DNA of 64,000 nucleotides from Shinisaurus crocodilurus. Its lineage: Eukaryota; Chordata; Lepidosauria; Squamata; Shinisauridae. The position numbers were made by a program, and so were the translations under genes. A model generated the notes under the pieces. That model did no database searches. It worked only from the letters and a program-made list of their open reading frames with translations, and was not told the origin of the DNA. The DNA lies in the NCBI GenBank assembly GCA_021292165.1, contig CM037878.1, positions 256,419,921-256,483,920 of the forward strand, given 5' to 3'. Within the stretch, counting starts at the first letter, position 1, and every line of letters starts with the position of its first letter. This document shows, piece by piece, positions 1-10,045 of this stretch.

Positions 1-77
1 CATTTTTACTTGTGCTGTGCATACCATTGTGGCATTTAAATGAGTTGTCTTATTTATTTATTTATTTATTTCTATAG

Positions 78-210
78 GGTTGGATCCAGATTTTGTCATG
101 CTTGTAATACTCCCATTAAAATCAACGTGACTCAAGTCAGTCATGACTAAATTAAATCCCATTGATTTCAATGGGTCTACTCAAAGCATGACAAAGTCTG
201 GATCCAACAC
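78..210. repeat. Foldback repeat (GGTTGGATCC ends), copy 1
   Basis: ggttggatccagattttgtc and gacaaagtctggatccaac form the arms; interior cattgatttcaatgggtct. Same family as 40738-40872. Preceded by a (TTTA)n tract at 51-71. Confidence 0.75.
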
Positions 211-264
211 ACAGTTTCTTATCCAGCTCTTCTGGGGTTTTGTGGGGGGGGGGGGTTTATAGCC

Positions 265-484
265 ATCATGACTAGTAGTTACCAATAGCCTTATCCTCCA
301 TGAATTTGTCTAAGTCCCTAATCTAGGTTGGTGACCATAGTACTTTGTGCTGTGTGAAGGACTTCCTTTTATCTGTGCTGAATCTACCACCCTTCAGCTC
401 CATTGGACGACCCCAAGTTCTAGTGACAGAGAAAAACTTCTCCCTTTCCACTTTCTCCACCTTATGCAAAATTTTATATACCAC
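265..484 (-). mobile_element. CR1/L3-like LINE fragment, antisense on plus strand
   Basis: Blocks agtagttaccaatagcc, ctccatgaatttgtctaag, gtgctgtgtgaaggacttcc and gaaaaacttctccctttcc correspond to the complement of a squamate LINE ORF2 C-terminus (compare 22078 and 37142). The open frame at 345-644 is an artefact. Confidence 0.7.
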
Positions 485-1250
485 TCACCTTGGGGAAGGA
501 GTTAGTAGGAAGAGGAGGGCCACACTGGACAGTGTAGTGACAAATTATGCTGATAGCACCTTTTCCTACTGTGGAATAGTGGGCTCCACTCCAAACACAT
601 TCAGCCCAATGTACTTAAAGCCCCATTTCAGATCTCTGTTCTAAAGCAGCCGGGTATGTGGGAACAATGGGGGGTGACCCCTAGCCTGGTTTAGGTCTAA
701 TATTGCCAGTGCATAGAGTTTAACTGAGGGGAAGTTCAACTGTACAGGGAAATCAATTGCTTAGCCAAAATGCAATGCTTGGGGTTTGGGGAGGGAGTGT
801 GCAGGGACTCATATACTCTTTCTTCACTATCTCTTTCTATTGCATTTTATTTTATTTCATGACTGAATGAAAGAGGTATATAAAATAAAATGGCAAGAGA
901 TAGGTAAAATATTGGAAGCTGTCCAAGCGGCAAAGGAAGGGCTGATTCTCCGCTGGGACCAGAAAGCCCTGGAGCGGAACTCTATTTTACTTTAACTAGG
1001 AGGAGGGGACAGAGTGCTGCTATCCAAGACTGATATAGCCGGACTTCCTTCTTGTCACCAGATAAGTAATGAGTACATTCCAGGGACAGCTCTTGACCCT
1101 GCATGCCTAGAAGTTAGGGAAGCATCCAACCCTGAAGAGAGATTTCATTGTGGGTAATTTGGGAGACATGTAAGGTTTTAACAAAGCTCTTTGTTATAGA
1201 CTGGGGTGGACAAAAGATTATGCTAAGTATGAGAAAGAGAAGAGTACAAG
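485..1250. other. No feature recognised
   Basis: No coding pattern, family match or strong secondary structure seen. A T/A-rich part near 840-900 is simple sequence. Confidence 0.4.
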
Positions 1251-1329
1251 CCAAACGGAACTCCCTCTGAAGGGGCCTCCACACATGGGCAGCTTAGTAT
1301 GCAGGCCTTTCAGAGGGAGTTCTGTTTGG
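1251..1329. repeat. Inverted repeat, 24-base arms
   Basis: ccaaacggaactccctctga and the right arm tcagagggagttctgtttgg pair with two mismatches around a 32-base loop. Possibly one end of an element extending to about 1720, which I could not define. Confidence 0.7.
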
Positions 1330-2027
1330 CTAGTACCGTGTCCATGGTGGAGTAGTCTGATGGGCCCCCAGTGGCTGCAGTTGTGGCCGCCGTCTTAGTT
1401 TTCCCACAATGCCATGCCCCCAAAGTTCTGTCATTCTGCAGCATTGTGAGTAAGAAATGGTCACTGCTACAAAGCATGGGAGCCACCATGTTTCTGTGGC
1501 AGTGGCCATTTTTAAAATCCATAATCTACCAAGGCAATTCCCAGGCATTACAATTTGGGAAAACTGAGATGGCATCTGCAACCATGGCCGTTGGGAGTCT
1601 GAGCAGAGGCTCCAATAGGCCCCATTGTTGGCTGGGGATCCCAACAGCTGCCCAAGGATACCTCTAGAGAAAGAGTAGGCCATGTTGTGCCATGTAGGGG
1701 CGGCTTCCAAAATTCTTCCCATCGAAGAAGTTCTGCATTACTTGGTATTGTTTCTGAAGACCGAGGAATTCTCCATTGCCCCTACTTTAATTTCAGAATG
1801 TTGTACAGAGTGCTATGTGTCCACATGGGCTACAGTTTACAATGTGTTGTTTTTTCCAGTTCATTCTTAGCCCCCAGGCAAATGGAGAGATATATTGAAT
1901 GGCACTGGCAGGCAAGAGGAGTGCGGTGATGGCACTACTAGGAGGAGATGGGTGGTGGGACAATTTCACGATAGCTAAATGGACCCAACTTGTTCAGAGG
2001 CAATATACCTGTGTATACCTGGTGCTG
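1330..2027. other. No gene; possible unrecognised repeat
   Basis: Three overlapping open frames on both strands at 1330-1720 share the same bases and show no protein family. The region looks repeat-like in base use but I cannot name it. Confidence 0.35.
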
Positions 2028-2092
2028 AGCACCAATTACCCAATTACAGGGAGGGTAATTGGGTAACTTATTGGGTAATTGGGTAATTTATA
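2028..2092. repeat. Cluster of AATTGGGTAA direct and inverted units
   Basis: caattacccaattac followed by gtaattgggtaac and two more gggtaattgggtaa units; forms a short palindrome. Origin unknown. Confidence 0.75.
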
Positions 2093-2415
2093 TGCCCAGT
2101 TTGTTGGCTTCTCAGAGGCATCGGACTGCCCCCTGTTTGAAGCAGGATGGCGTATTACATGGGTTCAGAACCTCTCAGGCCTGGGGCCCCAGTCCAGCCC
2201 ACCCCATTCTGGCCTTCTGAGGTTCTCCAGAGGGCCATGCCCCTTTTCCTTGGCCACCAATTATTTGGTGGGTTTCCCAGCTTTTTGCATTTTTCTCCCA
2301 TTCTAAAATGTTGAAATGTCTCACCTAAGGCTTAGTTACTGGCAGTAAGAGCTTTCAGCTAAAATATGCTGGCATTTTTGGCCATACCCCTTTTGCCTTT
2401 TTGCCTTGGAATGCG

Positions 2416-3057
2416 TGTTGTGATATGTATCATATTACCAGCTGCAGCACATTGTTTACACATGGAAAGGAACAGAATGGCTGTAAACAAGTTTATTATG
2501 TCTTTCTAGATTCCCGTGTTTTTCGCATGGGAAGCTAGACCGTGGGCGCAATATGAGCTAGTCACATGGTTTGTATGTTCTGATGACGTGCTAACTTGTT
2601 TTTCTGTCTGAAGCCATCTTAGAGAGAAGCGGGACTGCTTTCTCTCTTCTCCTTTGTTCTTCTTGCTGGACTGTGTTACTGCAACAATGTAACGTCTTTG
2701 CTGAGGTGGAGTGAAGCTCAACTTACTCCACTGGATGTAATGCTTGCTATGCATTTATACTCTGCACATGGACTGTAACTAGGAAATGTATACTCTGTAG
2801 AACTTTAGTTGCTAAGTGAATAAACAGGTAGAATTAGACCTGTGGTATTCCAGAGTGTTTCCTGACTCCATGGATTAATCTGCAACGGGGAAGCTGGAAG
2901 CAGTCTGACAAGGCCGACTGGGCTGGTCTTGCTGGCACAACACGCTGCACGCTGCGCGGGGGGAGGTGAGATCTGGAAGATCTGTGTGTGGAATTTCAGG
3001 CTCTGCTAGCACACAGAGACAGGATTTTAATTCTCCCAACTCGCACACACTCTGCTC
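2416..3057 (+). mobile_element. LTR-like repeat, copy 1
   Basis: Starts tgttgtgatatgtatcat. It has an AATAAA-bearing segment (agtgaataaacaggtag, about 2817) and continues past it through ggattaatctgcaac to gatctggaagatctgtgtg. The TG start and downstream polyadenylation signal fit an LTR plus leader, but no second LTR or target duplication was found. The reverse copy is at 24061. Confidence 0.65.
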
Positions 3058-3889
3058 AAAGATAACACCAACAATGCGCCCCCTGAGAGCTTCTTCAAAA
3101 TGGAATTCTCCAAGATGGAATGCACCATTACATGCGCCCTGTGGTCTGATCCAGCAGAGTTTTAATTCTGTTCTAAAGGGGAAAGCAGTGGATAACTTCT
3201 GCTGCCTCTGCCTAGGAACTGATTTAGGCTTGTCTACTGGGTTCAGTGTTAGCACTGAAGTCCTTGGCAGCTATAAAAGCACACAAAATCACTCTGGCCC
3301 AGAGCCAGGAAGAGAGACACATGCCAGGCTAGAATCTGGCAACAGTCGCTGATGGTATTGACTTTGAAGCCATCACTAACATTTACTTTACATAGGAAAC
3401 AATCCCTTTTGAATCTTTCTTCAGCATGTTTTTTTTTTTTAAGTAGTGCTCAGTCCAAATGCCTTTCATTGTTGCTTTTTCAGAAACATGCTTCTAAAGA
3501 ACTTGGCAAACCATCCCCACCCCTCTGAGGCAGCATCAACAGCCCAATTTTCTGATTGTCTTTTATTTCACTTATTAATTACATGCATCCTATCAGGAAA
3601 AGGTAAGATGCAACGTATGTCCCAGGAAGACCAATGATATGGTAGGAATAATAACCAGAATCCTGCACAGATTCCACTATTTGAATAGGAGACAATAGTT
3701 TGATAAGGATTAGTCATGGATGGACAGGTGGAATGGGGGGGGAATGAATGGGTGGGTGAGTGGATAGACATCTGGATAATATTCTTGCAATGTTGAGGAT
3801 TCAATTTGTAGCAAAATCAATGCAGTCTATTTCTAAAAACTGGATCTCTGCTGGCAATGAAAATGAGGCATCTGCAGCCACTCCATGCC

Positions 3890-4205
3890 CAGTGGTGAGA
3901 TCTCCCTTCGTGGATTTCAATCAGAGTGAAATTGAACGACTTCAGTAATTTCATGCCGGGTTACAGGAAGGAGGGAAGGAGGAAGGGTGACTTCCCTAAT
4001 ACCTAATCGGTCTCTAACAGCCTCATAATTGGCCTATCCCATGGGCGATTAAGGATGAAAATAACTAATTTCCACTCATCCTACAGCTTAATCAGATCAC
4101 CTTTCCCTGTCCCCTCTCCCATTCACTTGACTGCTAAAAGAAGCAACCTTTCTTTCTCATTCTGGTGAAGAGAGCAGCAGGATGTGATAATTAGGCAATG
4201 AAAAA
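3890..4205. other. Candidate conserved non-coding element
   Basis: Non-repetitive stretch with cctcataattggcctatcc, aaaataactaatttccac, agcttaatcagatcacc and gtgataattaggcaatg: several TAATTG/TAATTA cores in about 300 bases. No coding pattern, no repeat match. Candidate only. Confidence 0.3.
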
Positions 4206-4619
4206 GAGGTGTTTAAAAAAAAATAAAAATCCGGCTGGGACAGAATGGTGAGGTCTGAGTAGTTTGTGCATGTATGATGGAATAGGTTTTCTTCAGGCAA
4301 CTCAAAAAGGCTTTCTGAGTTTATGCGCTACATGATTTCCCTCTGGAAAAAGAGCCCAGACTCATGCAGAGATGTAACAGGGGATGCTGCTGCATGTCTG
4401 GATCAGAAGCGTGTTTCAGGTATACTGGAGTCAGAGGCCTATAAGAGTTGTAGAATGGAATAGAGGAAGGACTTTGGTCAAAAGAAAAGTCTGGCTCATG
4501 ATTTCATCTACAAAGCAAGAGTGTTTTTCTTGAGGCAGACATCTCCCTGGATTCTGGAATGTGGGAAAGACAGAAAATAGAAATGCTGATAAATATGAGA
4601 GCTGAGCTAAGAAAACAAA

Positions 4620-4931
4620 GGCACATTCCTATGTTTGTTTAGACAGAAAAAGTCCTACATGTCCCAGCATTCCCCAGTCAGCTATGCTTAAAGCCCTAAA
4701 CAGCTTAGGCCCAGAGTACCTGAGGGGATATTTCTTCTCGTTTGAACTTCCTCATTTCTTGAGATCTGCTGAGGAGATCCTGCTCCACCTTCCTTTATTG
4801 TAAAATTTTTCTCAGGGCTTTTTCAGTGTTAGCACCTCATCCCCTGTTGTTTAGGGCTTTAAACATGGCTAGCTGGGACATGCTGGGAGATGTAGGATTT
4901 TTTCTGTCTAAACATGCATAGGATTGCACCC
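4620..4931. mobile_element. Palindromic PIF-like MITE with an L2-like loop
   Basis: Arms cctatgtttgtttagacag ... cctacatgtcccagcattc and catgctgggagatgtagga ... ctgtctaaacatgcatagg. The ~150-base loop reads AAGCCCTAAACAGCTTAGG on, coding KALNSLGPEYLRGYFF, an L2 C-terminus. The right flank is TAA; the left trinucleotide has decayed. Confidence 0.7.
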
Positions 4932-5236
4932 TAAACCAGTATGAAAGAAGATACAGACTCCCTATGTTCAGCCACTCTGAGGACCTTCTTGGGCCTCACA
5001 TGTAGCCCAATAAGACTTGAAAACAATGGAAACCTGTCCTTGCATGTTCCTGCCCCTGAGCCTGTCATCACCTATCCAGAACTGTATGTTTAGTAAGACA
5101 ACTGGGGGGGGGGGTGAATCAGAAGGCAGGGGAATTTAGGAGTGTTGGTGGTGGATCAGAAAGAGCTCACTTTACTTCATCACTTTACTTAACGTTTTAC
5201 TTTTTGTTTAGTTCCAATTTTTGCTACCATATCTTT

Positions 5237-5769
5237 CAGGACCGGTGCAGGGCAGTTTGGTGCCCTAGGCGAAATTATATTTAGCGCCCCCCCCTCTCGT
5301 GTCATGGGGGGGCTCCGGAGCAAAGCAGCCCTGCTCTGCAAAAAAAAAAACCTGCAGCCGCCGGACCCCCGCCATCTACCTTCCCCCCGCCCTGGCCACT
5401 GCCTCCGAGGAGGAGGAAGTGACGTGACGGGACCCCCGTGCTCTGTTTTTGGCCAGGGAAAGCAGGGCAACAGGGCTGTTTAAGCCCTGTTGCCCTGGTT
5501 CCTCCCGCCAAAACAGCGCGGGGGGGGCTCCGGAAGTGGCGCGGAGAAGGTAAGTGTCGGGGTGGCGGTGGCGGCGGCGGCGGCAGCGGCAGCAGCGGCG
5601 GGGGGAGGCAGCGGTGGGGGGAGGCCCGGCGGGGGGCGGCCTGGCGGCGGCCTGGCAGCAGCAGGGGTGAGGGGCGGCAGCAGCGAAGAGGAGCGCAGCA
5701 TTTCTGCGCCCTCTTCAGCCACGCGCCCTAGGCAACCACCTAGTTTGCTTAGCGGTAGCGCCGGCCCTG
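5237..5769 (-). mobile_element. hAT-like CAGGGCCGGTGC element, reverse orientation
   Basis: Ends caggaccggtgc and gcgccggccctg, with a perfect 8-base duplication atatcttt at 5229-5236 and 5770-5777. Read on the minus strand it starts cagggccggcgctaccgc and keeps the family's right end (gcgctaaatataatttcgcc). The interior has a GGC-rich tract (5560-5660) and a hairpin (ccagggaaagcagggcaac / gttgccctggttcctc), giving long spurious open frames. Confidence 0.9.
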
Positions 5770-5949
5770 ATATCTTTACTTTTTCTGGGCTCTTTTCTAT
5801 CCCAGTTTGCCTTTTTGTTGTTGCTGCTGTTGTTGAGAAACTCCTTGCTTGCAGCGATATCCCTTTCCTAGCATTGAACCTGTTCCTGTAACCTTTTTGA
5901 GCTGACCTTGTGGGGCTAGTGATTTGACTAACAGCTTTGAATATATTTA

Positions 5950-6417
5950 GGGAGCAATCCTCTGGAGATTCCCACCAGTCTCCAAACTCAGAGGATTGCA
6001 GGCATCCTATGCAGATTGCAGAGTGGGAGGAATGCAGAGGTAAAGGTCGCCTCTGCACTCTTCCCACCCTGCAAAGCAGCTAGGCAGCCAATTTCGGCTA
6101 ACTACGGTGCTTCTTCGAAGGGAGAGGGAAGGAGGCTGAGGCATCACCAGGATACATCGTTCTTGGTGTTGCCAGTCTCCTCCCCTCTCTGCCCCTTCCC
6201 TGCCCCCTAAACCCCTCCTCCAAGGTTGCTTGGCGACCTTAGAAAAGCAGTTGGTGTGGCTCTTTCCACACCAGCTGTGGGGGAGGGAGGGTAATCCGAG
6301 TGCTGATCCCCAGTTCCGAGGTCGGAACTCGGAACAATTTTCCAACCTCAGAACTGGGAACCTGAACAATCTTATGGCCTCCCTAGATGCTGTCTAGGGG
6401 GCCATAGGATTGCTCTG
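5950..6417. mobile_element. PIF/Harbinger-like element with internal palindromes
   Basis: Bounded by TTA (5947-5949 and 6418-6420). Ends gggagcaatcct and aggattgctctg are inverted. It contains gaggtaaaggtcgcctctgc and ggtggccat-type blocks shared with 29396-29826. The open frames on both strands are chance. Confidence 0.7.
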
Positions 6418-6420
6418 TTA

Positions 6421-7428
6421 GGTTATCATTTTTATTTTTTCCTACCTTTTATTTCATAATATTTTTCTCTTAATATTTTGGTCAGGTCCAGGCTTCACTA
6501 CTTTAGATTCTTCTTTTCTTGTTTTTACCTGAGCTCATTTTCATCTGGATTTTCCTGGATCTCAGATCAATCTCCTTCAACTTTCACCGGAACCCATAAG
6601 AACCTGCCTCTTGGATCCCTGCTTGGAAAGGTAGCTATAATTTTCATTTCCATCGCCCTCCTCCAATTTCCCCTTAATTTTTAGGCTAAATTATACATCC
6701 GGGACTATAGTAAGCTTTACCTAGTATGGACTGGTGGGAGTTTTAGGTGATGCCAAAAAATGTAGTTCAGCAACAATTAAAACAGCTGCTAGTTTTCTTT
6801 GCTATAATTCTTGAATGTAAAAGTTACCTGATGCTTTAATACAGCTTATTCTCTGGATATTGTTTGTTTTAGTAAGAGTTAAATGGTAGTTTCATTTTGT
6901 GCTTTATAAGCCCTGCATGTAATAACTGCCCCACCTTGTGCTATTTTTCCATGTAATCACTGCATTTTACATTTGCCTGGAGACATTGTTCCTTCAATTT
7001 TTCCTCCCCTAAGATCCATTTATGCACAGTGTTCTTTTGTTTTCTCTGATTTTTTGTGTGTATTATTGTTTCATCTCGTAAGCCTGAATGTATTCCCTGC
7101 CTGTTTGCTAAACATTTCAAAATAAAATCATAAAACTGATTTCATGTCAATACTGTGAAGGAACAGAACTCTCCTCCCCTTTTGCATTTAGTTTGGTTTT
7201 AGGATATGATGGGGTTAATTTTGTGTGAGTGTGTATGTATGCTAGTCAGTTTCAGTCTAAAGGTTATTAGTTAGAAGTCTAAAGTTTAGACAGGAAGGGT
7301 GTTCTGAAGAGAAGGGGTTTGTAAAGTTCATCAGAAGGTCAGAGGGAGGGAGATAAAGTTTCAACTCAGGAAACAGACACTTAGTTTAGAGAAATGAAAA
7401 AGAAAGTACTCTTTTCATAGATTTATAT
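6421..7428. other. No feature recognised
   Basis: T-rich anonymous sequence; no exon or family match. It may hold a decayed LINE 3' region (aaataaaatcataaaactg near 7120). Confidence 0.35.
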
Positions 7429-7431
7429 AAG

Positions 7432-7592
7432 ATTTCATAGGTCATAGAGTTGGAAGGAGCCTACAAGGCTATCGAGTCCAATCCCCTGCTGAATGCAGGA
7501 AACTAGAGAGGAGGGGTCTCCCATCCAAGTAATAACCAGGCCTGACCCTGCTTAGCTTTCCAAGCTCAGACAAGCTGAGCCAGCATAAGCCA
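7432..7592 (-). mobile_element. SINE with 5S rRNA-like head and CR1 tail
   Basis: Minus strand: gaaagctaagcagggtcagg, ttacttggatgggagacc, then CR1 3' end gattggactcgatagcc ... caactctatgac. Same structure as 43954 and 51537. Confidence 0.88.
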
Positions 7593-7838
7593 CAGGCCTG
7601 TAGTGCTGGTTGGTGTTGAGGAGAGAGAGAAATGAATTTAGAAGATATAAGCTGAAGGCAGACAGGGAGAGAGAGGGATGAAGAGGGGGGGAGGGGGGGA
7701 GGCAAAGAAGGAAAGAAGTCCAGGGTCCTGGAGGAAAGAAAGAGTCAGAGCTGCTGGAACTGGTTGAGAGAGCTGGACCAATGACATTAAGTTATTGTTT
7801 GGATAAGGGACTTGGATAAAGTAGTGACATAGTGTAGT

Positions 7839-9208
7839 CAGGGCCGGTGCTACCATTAGGCCAACTAGGCGGCTGCCTAGGGCGCCTGGCTAAAGGAGGC
7901 GCCAGAAATGCCTTGGGGGGAAAAAAATACATCACGTATTTTACCAAGTTTGTTTTACCAATCATGTCCTGTGGCGGGGAAGGGAAGGCGAAAGAAGCGC
8001 ACCCCTCCCTCTCTCTCCTCCAGCTCCTTACCAGGAACAGTAGCAGGCAGGCTCCTCCTCACAACCAGCATCAAAAGAGGCAGAGAAGGCTACAGACTGG
8101 AGGAGGGGAGGCGGGCAGGGGCCAATGATGGGAGGCTGGTGGGCACACCTCCTTCGCCTTCCCTCTCAGGGATGCACCTGCAAACACCTCCTTCGCCTTC
8201 CCTCCCTCCCGCGAGCTCAAGGTCCCCTGAAAGCAGTTATTTCCAGCAACCAGGGAGGGAGGGAAAGGTATTTTAAGCTAGCTGGGGCTCCAATGTTTTA
8301 ATTATTTACCATGCTGTTTCTGTGTTTTGGTTTTAAATGGTTTTAGGATGCAATCCTATGAGTGTTTGGAGGGGGGGGAAATCCTACAACTCCCAGCATT
8401 CCCCAGCCAGCCATGCGCAATCCTATGCACGTTGAGGTAGAAAAAAGCCCCACAACTCCCAGCGTTCCAACAGCCAGCCATGCTGGCTGGTGAATGCTGG
8501 GAGTTGCGGGGCTTTTTTCTGCCTCAACGTGTTTAGGATTGTGCCCTGAGCTGTTGATGTTTTCTTTACTGTACTTTGAATATTGTTGTCTGCCTTGAGC
8601 ACTAGGCTGGTAAAGGGAAAGACAGGATAATATACATTATTCTGATAAAGAAATATTGCAACAAAGTGATAGAGAGAGGAGGGGAAGCAGCAAGTTTCGT
8701 AAATCCCCTCCTAAATTTGAACCAGATGATCCACGGGCTCTCTCTTTGCTATGTTTCTACTACATGCATCCCCCCCCTGCAACCCAGAAGGTGTATGAGT
8801 CAAACTGGTGTCTCTGCACCTCCACCCTGCGAGGTAGGACAGGCTGCAAGATGCCCTTTTGTCTCTATTCCTCACAGGTAGCGCCACCACACCTCTCTCA
8901 CATCCTTTTTTCATATCCCTTGTGCTGCCTGCAGGAGGAGACAGGCTTTTACATATATATGGAGTAGGGGAAGGCCCTTGGGAGTTCCTGGCATAGTTGG
9001 GCTGATGTTGCCTCTTTGCTTTCCTCGTGAACACAAAGGAAAAGTCTCAAAGTCCACAAAGTTTTTCTATGGGGCTCGGCAGTTCCCAGGGAGGGAAATT
9101 TATTTCATAATGGGCATAGGGCTGGAGGGAGGGAGGGCTCAAGTGGGAAGGGGGGGCGCTAAATATCTGATCTTGCCTAGGGCACCAAATTGCCTTGCAC
9201 CGGGCCTG
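7839..9208 (+). mobile_element. Long hAT-like CAGGGCCGGTGC element
   Basis: Ends cagggccggtgctaccat and gcaccgggcctg, with a perfect 8-base duplication agtgtagt at 7831-7838 and 9209-9216. Left end caactaggcggctgcctagg and right end cgctaaatatctgatcttgcc match the copies at 14980 and 51151. The interior includes a PIF-like MITE (8346-8546) and unassigned sequence; no transposase recognised. At 1370 bases it is the longest member in the window. Confidence 0.92.
8346..8546. mobile_element. Palindromic PIF-like MITEs nested in the hAT element
   Basis: A complete foldback (8417-8546: gcaatcctatgcacgttg ... caacgtgtttaggattgtgcc) sits beside a truncated copy of the same family (8346-8410: ggatgcaatcctatgagtg, then ctacaactcccagcattcc). 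Left trinucleotide TTA, right TGA. Confidence 0.7.
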
Positions 9209-9930
9209 AGTGTAGTTAGGTTGGCTGGATGTGTTTATCCCTGGTTGTTTTATCATCATATTGCTCATATGTTGTGTGTGTGTTTTGTGGTGTGTGTATG
9301 TGTGTATCCATTCAGATATCAGGCTAAACTAGACAATACCAGGCTAGCTGGACCAACAAGTAAGAAAGGATGGTGGGTGCAAGAGACAGGACCTTGGCCC
9401 CTATCCTATGGAATTCCTCCTGAAAGAGATATGTCTGGCTCTATATGTGGCTGCTTTTAAGAGGGTTTTAATAACTCATCTCCTTTCCTTGGCTTTTAAC
9501 TTAAAAAAATTATGTTATTCACTGCTGGTGAATATTTTGAAAATGTATGTTATTAAAACTAGTTTTACTTAAAATTGTTTATATTTCATATGATTTTATT
9601 AATATGTTTCTATTGTTTTTTTGCTGTAAAAAAGCTTGAAAGGTCCTGATAGTCTTGAAAGGCAGCTAGGAATTTGATTGATTAAGTAAAGAAAGAAAGA
9701 AATAAAGAAATAACTCAGTACAGCTTTGTTGCATATGAAAGATTCACGTGAAACATTTGATAAAATTCTAGGATATTTTAGCTTCATTCTATACATCAGG
9801 ATATTCCCTGGAGGCAGCAGTCAGTTCAGTGACGCATACAGAAGCAAACAGGCTCCCGTGGGGGTGGATAGTAAATAACACTTGCCCTTTAACACTCCAA
9901 ATGTAAACCTTTTCAGTTGTCATCTAAACA

Positions 9931-10045
9931 GCCCTGAACAGCCTGATCTCGGAAGCTAAGCAGAGTTGGCCTGGTTAGTACTTGGATGGATGACTGGCTT
10001 GGAATACCAGGTGCTGTAGGGAGGGACCATAGCTCAGTGTTATAG
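9931..10045 (+). mobile_element. Composite SINE head: 5S rRNA-like then tRNA-like
   Basis: 9931-10020 follows 5S rRNA (gatctcggaagctaagcag, ctggttagtacttggatgg, aataccaggtgctgtagg) with a deletion after the first stem and base changes. It is directly followed by gggaccatagctcagtg, a tRNA-like box A start. The SINE is then interrupted by CR1 and resumes at 11890. It is not a functional 5S gene. Confidence 0.8.

Noticed and set aside
5480..6067. 195-codon frame rich in proline and alanine
   Set aside because: It crosses the right end of a hAT-like element with a GGC tract and continues into a PIF-like element; no gene structure.
9931..10020. 5S rRNA gene
   Set aside because: It has an internal deletion and substitutions and runs into a tRNA-like SINE body; treated as a SINE head.
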